A stretch of DNA of 64,000 bases from the NCBI GenBank assembly GCA_000320545.1, contig ADNK01000260.1, positions 107,501 to 171,500 of the forward strand, given 5' to 3'. Position 1 is the stretch's first letter. Each line of letters begins with the position of its first letter. Shown here piece by piece: positions 61,164 to 64,000 of the stretch. The stretch is from Bigelowiella natans CCMP2755. Its lineage: Eukaryota > Cercozoa > Chlorarachniophyceae. The notes under the pieces are model-generated. The model searched no databases and was not told the origin of the DNA. It saw nothing but the letters and a program-made list of their open reading frames with translations. A program made the position numbers and the translations under genes.

Positions 61164-62530
61164 ATGGGCTGCAGCGCAAGCTTGGTGAGCTATATGTGTC
61201 CCCCCCCCCCTTCTCCAGTGACCGTTAACGAAATATAACGTGTCATCCCATGTAATAGATGTCCTAGTAACGCATATCTCACTTGCAGAGCGAACAGCGA
61301 GGCTCTGAAGCCAAAAGCCATGACGGGCTCACGCCTTTGCAGCACGCTTCTAAACACGGGGAGTTAGAGAGAGTTCAAAGCTTGGTCGAGTCAAAAGCCG
61401 ACTTAAAAGACACAAAAGTTGACCCCCCACCTTTGTTCCTTGCAGCTGGTGGGAACCATTGTTCTGTGGTCGAGTATCTGGTTCGTACGGGGAAGCTGAA
61501 CGTCAACACCCAGTCAAATCATCTCGGTGGCACAGCTCTTGGCAACGCCTGCAGAACGGCTGCTTCGAGTATATATCTTGATGATCATTTGAAGTTGGTG
61601 AAATTCCTTCTCGAACAGAGAGCAGACACCTCAATCAAGGACCTCACAGGGAAAACCCCGCTCTGTTACGTGGCAGAAAACGGGATACTGGATTCCGTCA
61701 AACTCCTGTTTCAGGCCAAAGCCGACGTGAATTTTCCGAGTGAAAATCCACCTATCATTCTCGCAGCACGCAATAGGCGTCTCAAAGCGGTAGAATATTT
61801 GGCGAAAGAAGCTAATGCAGACCTGGAGATCTGCGACAGCAGAGGGCAATACGCTCTTCATGCGGCCTGTGAATTCGGGGCTTCAAGAGACTCAGGTTGG
61901 ATGGCAAGAAAGGACGTGCCACTTAAGATTATCGAGTTCCTGCTCGACTCGGGGGCGAATGTAAACTCAAGCAATCGCAGGGGAGAAACTGCACTTTTCC
62001 TTTGCTGCTCAGGCTACCAGACAGAAAAACTGGAAATGATAAACCTTCTGCTCGAGAACCAGGCAGATGTGAGCATCTCCAGCAAACGTGGCGACACACC
62101 CCTGATAACAGCAACAAAAGGAATAAATGAGAAAGTTGTGGCGCGTCTTGTTCAAGTCCCTGGCATAGATCTCACAGCCGAAAACAACGATCGTGTCAGC
62201 GCATTCGAGTGCGCGATCACAGACGTTAACCATAAAACTTTCAATCGCTACACACCGGAAGAAAAGGAAACTCCAATTCTACGGACTCTCAAGGTATAGT
62301 TTTCCCATTCTCTAACATACTTCTAGCTCCTATGTGTACTTCGATGAATAATGCCGCCATGCTATTGTTTCGTGTGACAGATGGCATTAAAAAGCCGTGA
62401 AAGTAAGAGCAACAAAGGCAATGGCAGCGAGAAGGGGCCGGTTGGAAATGAGGAAAAAGGCAGTGAGGGGTCAGGTAAAGCCATTAACATGGGGAATGAA
62501 ACTAAGCAAAACATAGCAAATCCGAATTGA
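61164..62530 (+). CDS. ankyrin-repeat protein with predicted N-terminal lipidation
   Basis: Three exons in phase 0: 61164–61184, 61289–62293, 62381–62530 (391 residues). The first exon codes only MGCSASL, which would place Gly2 and Cys3 for N-myristoylation and palmitoylation and so attach the protein to membranes. The second exon holds about seven ankyrin repeats, with marks such as DGLTPLQHASKHGE, TGKTPLCYVAENG, GQYALHAACEFG, GETALFLCCSG and GDTPLITATKG. The last exon is a Lys/Gly/Ser/Glu-rich disordered tail. Ankyrin repeats bind other proteins; the partner is unknown. The start was chosen because the upstream mini-exon gives a canonical GTGAGC donor and the lipidation motif. Confidence 0.86.
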
Positions 62531-63087
62531 TATGCGACTGGAAGGAGCCCTTTAAAAACATGTAGACATGTCTAGATGTGCATCCTGCGTGCTGTAAGAC
62601 GGATGTAATTCATCAATTGAATTTGTTCAATGGTCATCCTTAGGTAGCAAGCTATGCAATGCATGCTGTGCATGTACGTGTCACGTAATTCATCATCATC
62701 TGCGCGCACTCGATGCTGCAGCAGTTGCACCGCTCTGCATCGCATGTTAGCATGCACGTACGTAATCTAGGTAATGGCCATCATTGTTAGCTAGCAGTAC
62801 AAGCTAGACAAGCGACATCAACAAAACCACGATCTCCTTGCCGCCATCCCAGCAATCAGAATAATCAGAGCCGGGCGCATACATCAAACACATTTATCAA
62901 CATAAAGACATAGTTGCGGAGCCGGCTAACTGCATGACGCAATTGAATGGAGTGCAAGCTTGTCCGTGTAGCAATGCTCTGCTGTCCAGCTGCAGACGGA
63001 GTCCGTTTCTCGTAACAATTTTTCATCGCACAATGGCGCACAGGCACTTGTTGGCATTGCGCACATTTAATAAGCGACTCACCATCG
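62531..63087. other. tail-to-tail intergenic region with TAGC/GCATGC words
   Basis: 62560–63060 shows GCATGC, CTAG and TGCATG words between two gene ends. No gene seen. Confidence 0.5.
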
Positions 63088-64000
63088 TCAGTTCATAAAT
63101 AGCTCATTATCGGTCTTGCAGCTGATCAAAGGCGGTAATGGACGAGTCCGAGCGTCGCAGAAACATTTAATTACAACTGAATAATGCACGGCATCACCAT
63201 TGTGCTGATATTTACATATAAAACTTGACGACATGTGATACAAGCGGCGCAGCATCAAATCAGCTGAGCAAGTGCTCAGATACGGGAGCTTTCTCGATGA
63301 TGATCCGGTTGCGACATTGTCTATCGACTCAGTTGTTGTTGTTGTCATTGCAGCTGTTGTTTGTTTGTTTGTTTGTTGTTGCCGTCGCCATTGTCCTCGT
63401 TGACCCATACTACTACCCTCGAAGGAATAGAAGAAGCATCTTTAGTAGATAACTTACCATAGCCTCCCAGCTTCATTTCACTATGTTTCTTTCCCAATGT
63501 TGGTGTTGTTGTTGTTGCTGCTGCTACTGCTGTTGCGTCCCACCCCCCCCTCCCAGCCCTTTCCGCTGCAACGAGTTTGCTGCCCTTGTCCGAAGAAGGT
63601 TCCGTCGAGGCGCGTATCATGGGGGGGGCAAATGGATTGCTTGGGTGATGGTGATGATGACCACCAGAATAACCCCCTTTCTCATCGTTTGATGAAGCAA
63701 GTCGGTGCCGTTGCTGGTGCTGTTGTATAGGCGCGCTATGAGTGATGGAGAGGGGGGGTGGGGGTTCATTCAGCTGCTGATGCTGCTGGTTGCGACTCGC
63801 ATCATTGCTATTCTTATGGTCGATTCGGCGATCTTTGCTGCTGCTTTTGCTCTCGTTGTCCAATCCCCCCCCCCCCCCCCCCCCATCCTTCCGAGACTGT
63901 CCAAGTCGCATTTGGCCGCCATCGTCAACGTTCTGGCCAGGACGGTGGTACTGCAGGTGCTGAAAGAACAGTTCTTTGTCCTTCCCCTCGCCAAGGGCTC
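63088..64000 (-). CDS. partial low-complexity protein (start beyond window)
   Basis: A − strand frame enters from the right edge (EGKDKELFFQHLQYHRPGQ) and runs to about 63415 through Gly, Ser, Gln, His and Pro-rich sequence (for example HHHHHPSNPFAPP, KKHSEMKLGGYGKL). A donor near 63415 may join a last exon (63088–about 63300) coding LPYLSTCSADLMLRRLYHM and ending ELFMN. I recognise no family. Long single-residue runs suggest a disordered regulatory protein. Border calls are tentative. Confidence 0.45.

Noticed and set aside
1-64000. CRISPR arrays, rRNA or tRNA genes, bacterial operons
   Set aside because: None seen. The repeats are microsatellites and LTRs, and the genes are spliced eukaryotic genes.

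Overview
This is nuclear DNA of a photosynthetic protist. Almost every gene is split by many GT–AG introns. The window carries a plastid photosystem II subunit (PsbW) and a bacterial-type RlmN enzyme, and the proteins of both begin with an ER-type signal peptide. That is the import route of complex (secondary) plastids. I cannot fix the lineage from sequence alone: a chlorarachniophyte or a stramenopile/haptophyte-type alga would both fit. The +1 phenylalanine typical of diatom and cryptophyte plastid precursors is not evident.

Layout. 52–8601 (+): the 3' part of a giant DUF3638/DUF3645 protein ending in an EF-hand and a VPS62-like domain. 9607–12581 (−): RlmN-like radical SAM enzyme. 13215–14528 (+): NAD(P)-binding YeeZ-like protein. 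17077–19055 (+): protein with two cold-shock-like domains. 21204–21777 (−): psbW. 22454–24152 (+): type II membrane protein with cysteine-rich modules. 24449–31549 (−): an intact Ty1/copia retrotransposon with identical LTRs. 32631–34332 (−): PDZ-like protein. 34857–36748 (+): unrecognised gene. 38046–40729 (+): Sel1-repeat protein. 41572–50645 (−): a large chromatin reader with two PHD–zinc-knuckle–ePHD cassettes and a chromo-barrel domain. 51626–56349 (+): bifunctional folate enzyme HPPK–DHPS. About 57.4–60.8 kb (−): mitochondrial MTG1/YlqF-type GTPase. 61164–62530 (+): ankyrin protein with a predicted lipidated N-terminus. 63088–64000 (−): partial low-complexity gene.

Three textures recur. 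Genes at 1–8 kb and 42–61 kb have introns packed with microsatellites (GAT, GAA, GTA, CT, CA, TA). Genes at 13–24 kb and 32–36 kb have short introns, mostly 50–75 nt, largely without them. Nearly every intergenic gap holds an island rich in GCTAGC, CTAG and GCATGC words that I do not see inside genes.

The most striking object is the copia element. Each LTR carries an uninterrupted ten-unit heat-shock-element array (alternating TTC and GAA every 5 bp) plus a second five-unit array. The primer-binding site matches the anticodon stem-loop of initiator tRNA-Met. The architecture suggests a stress-inducible retrotransposon similar in logic to plant ONSEN.
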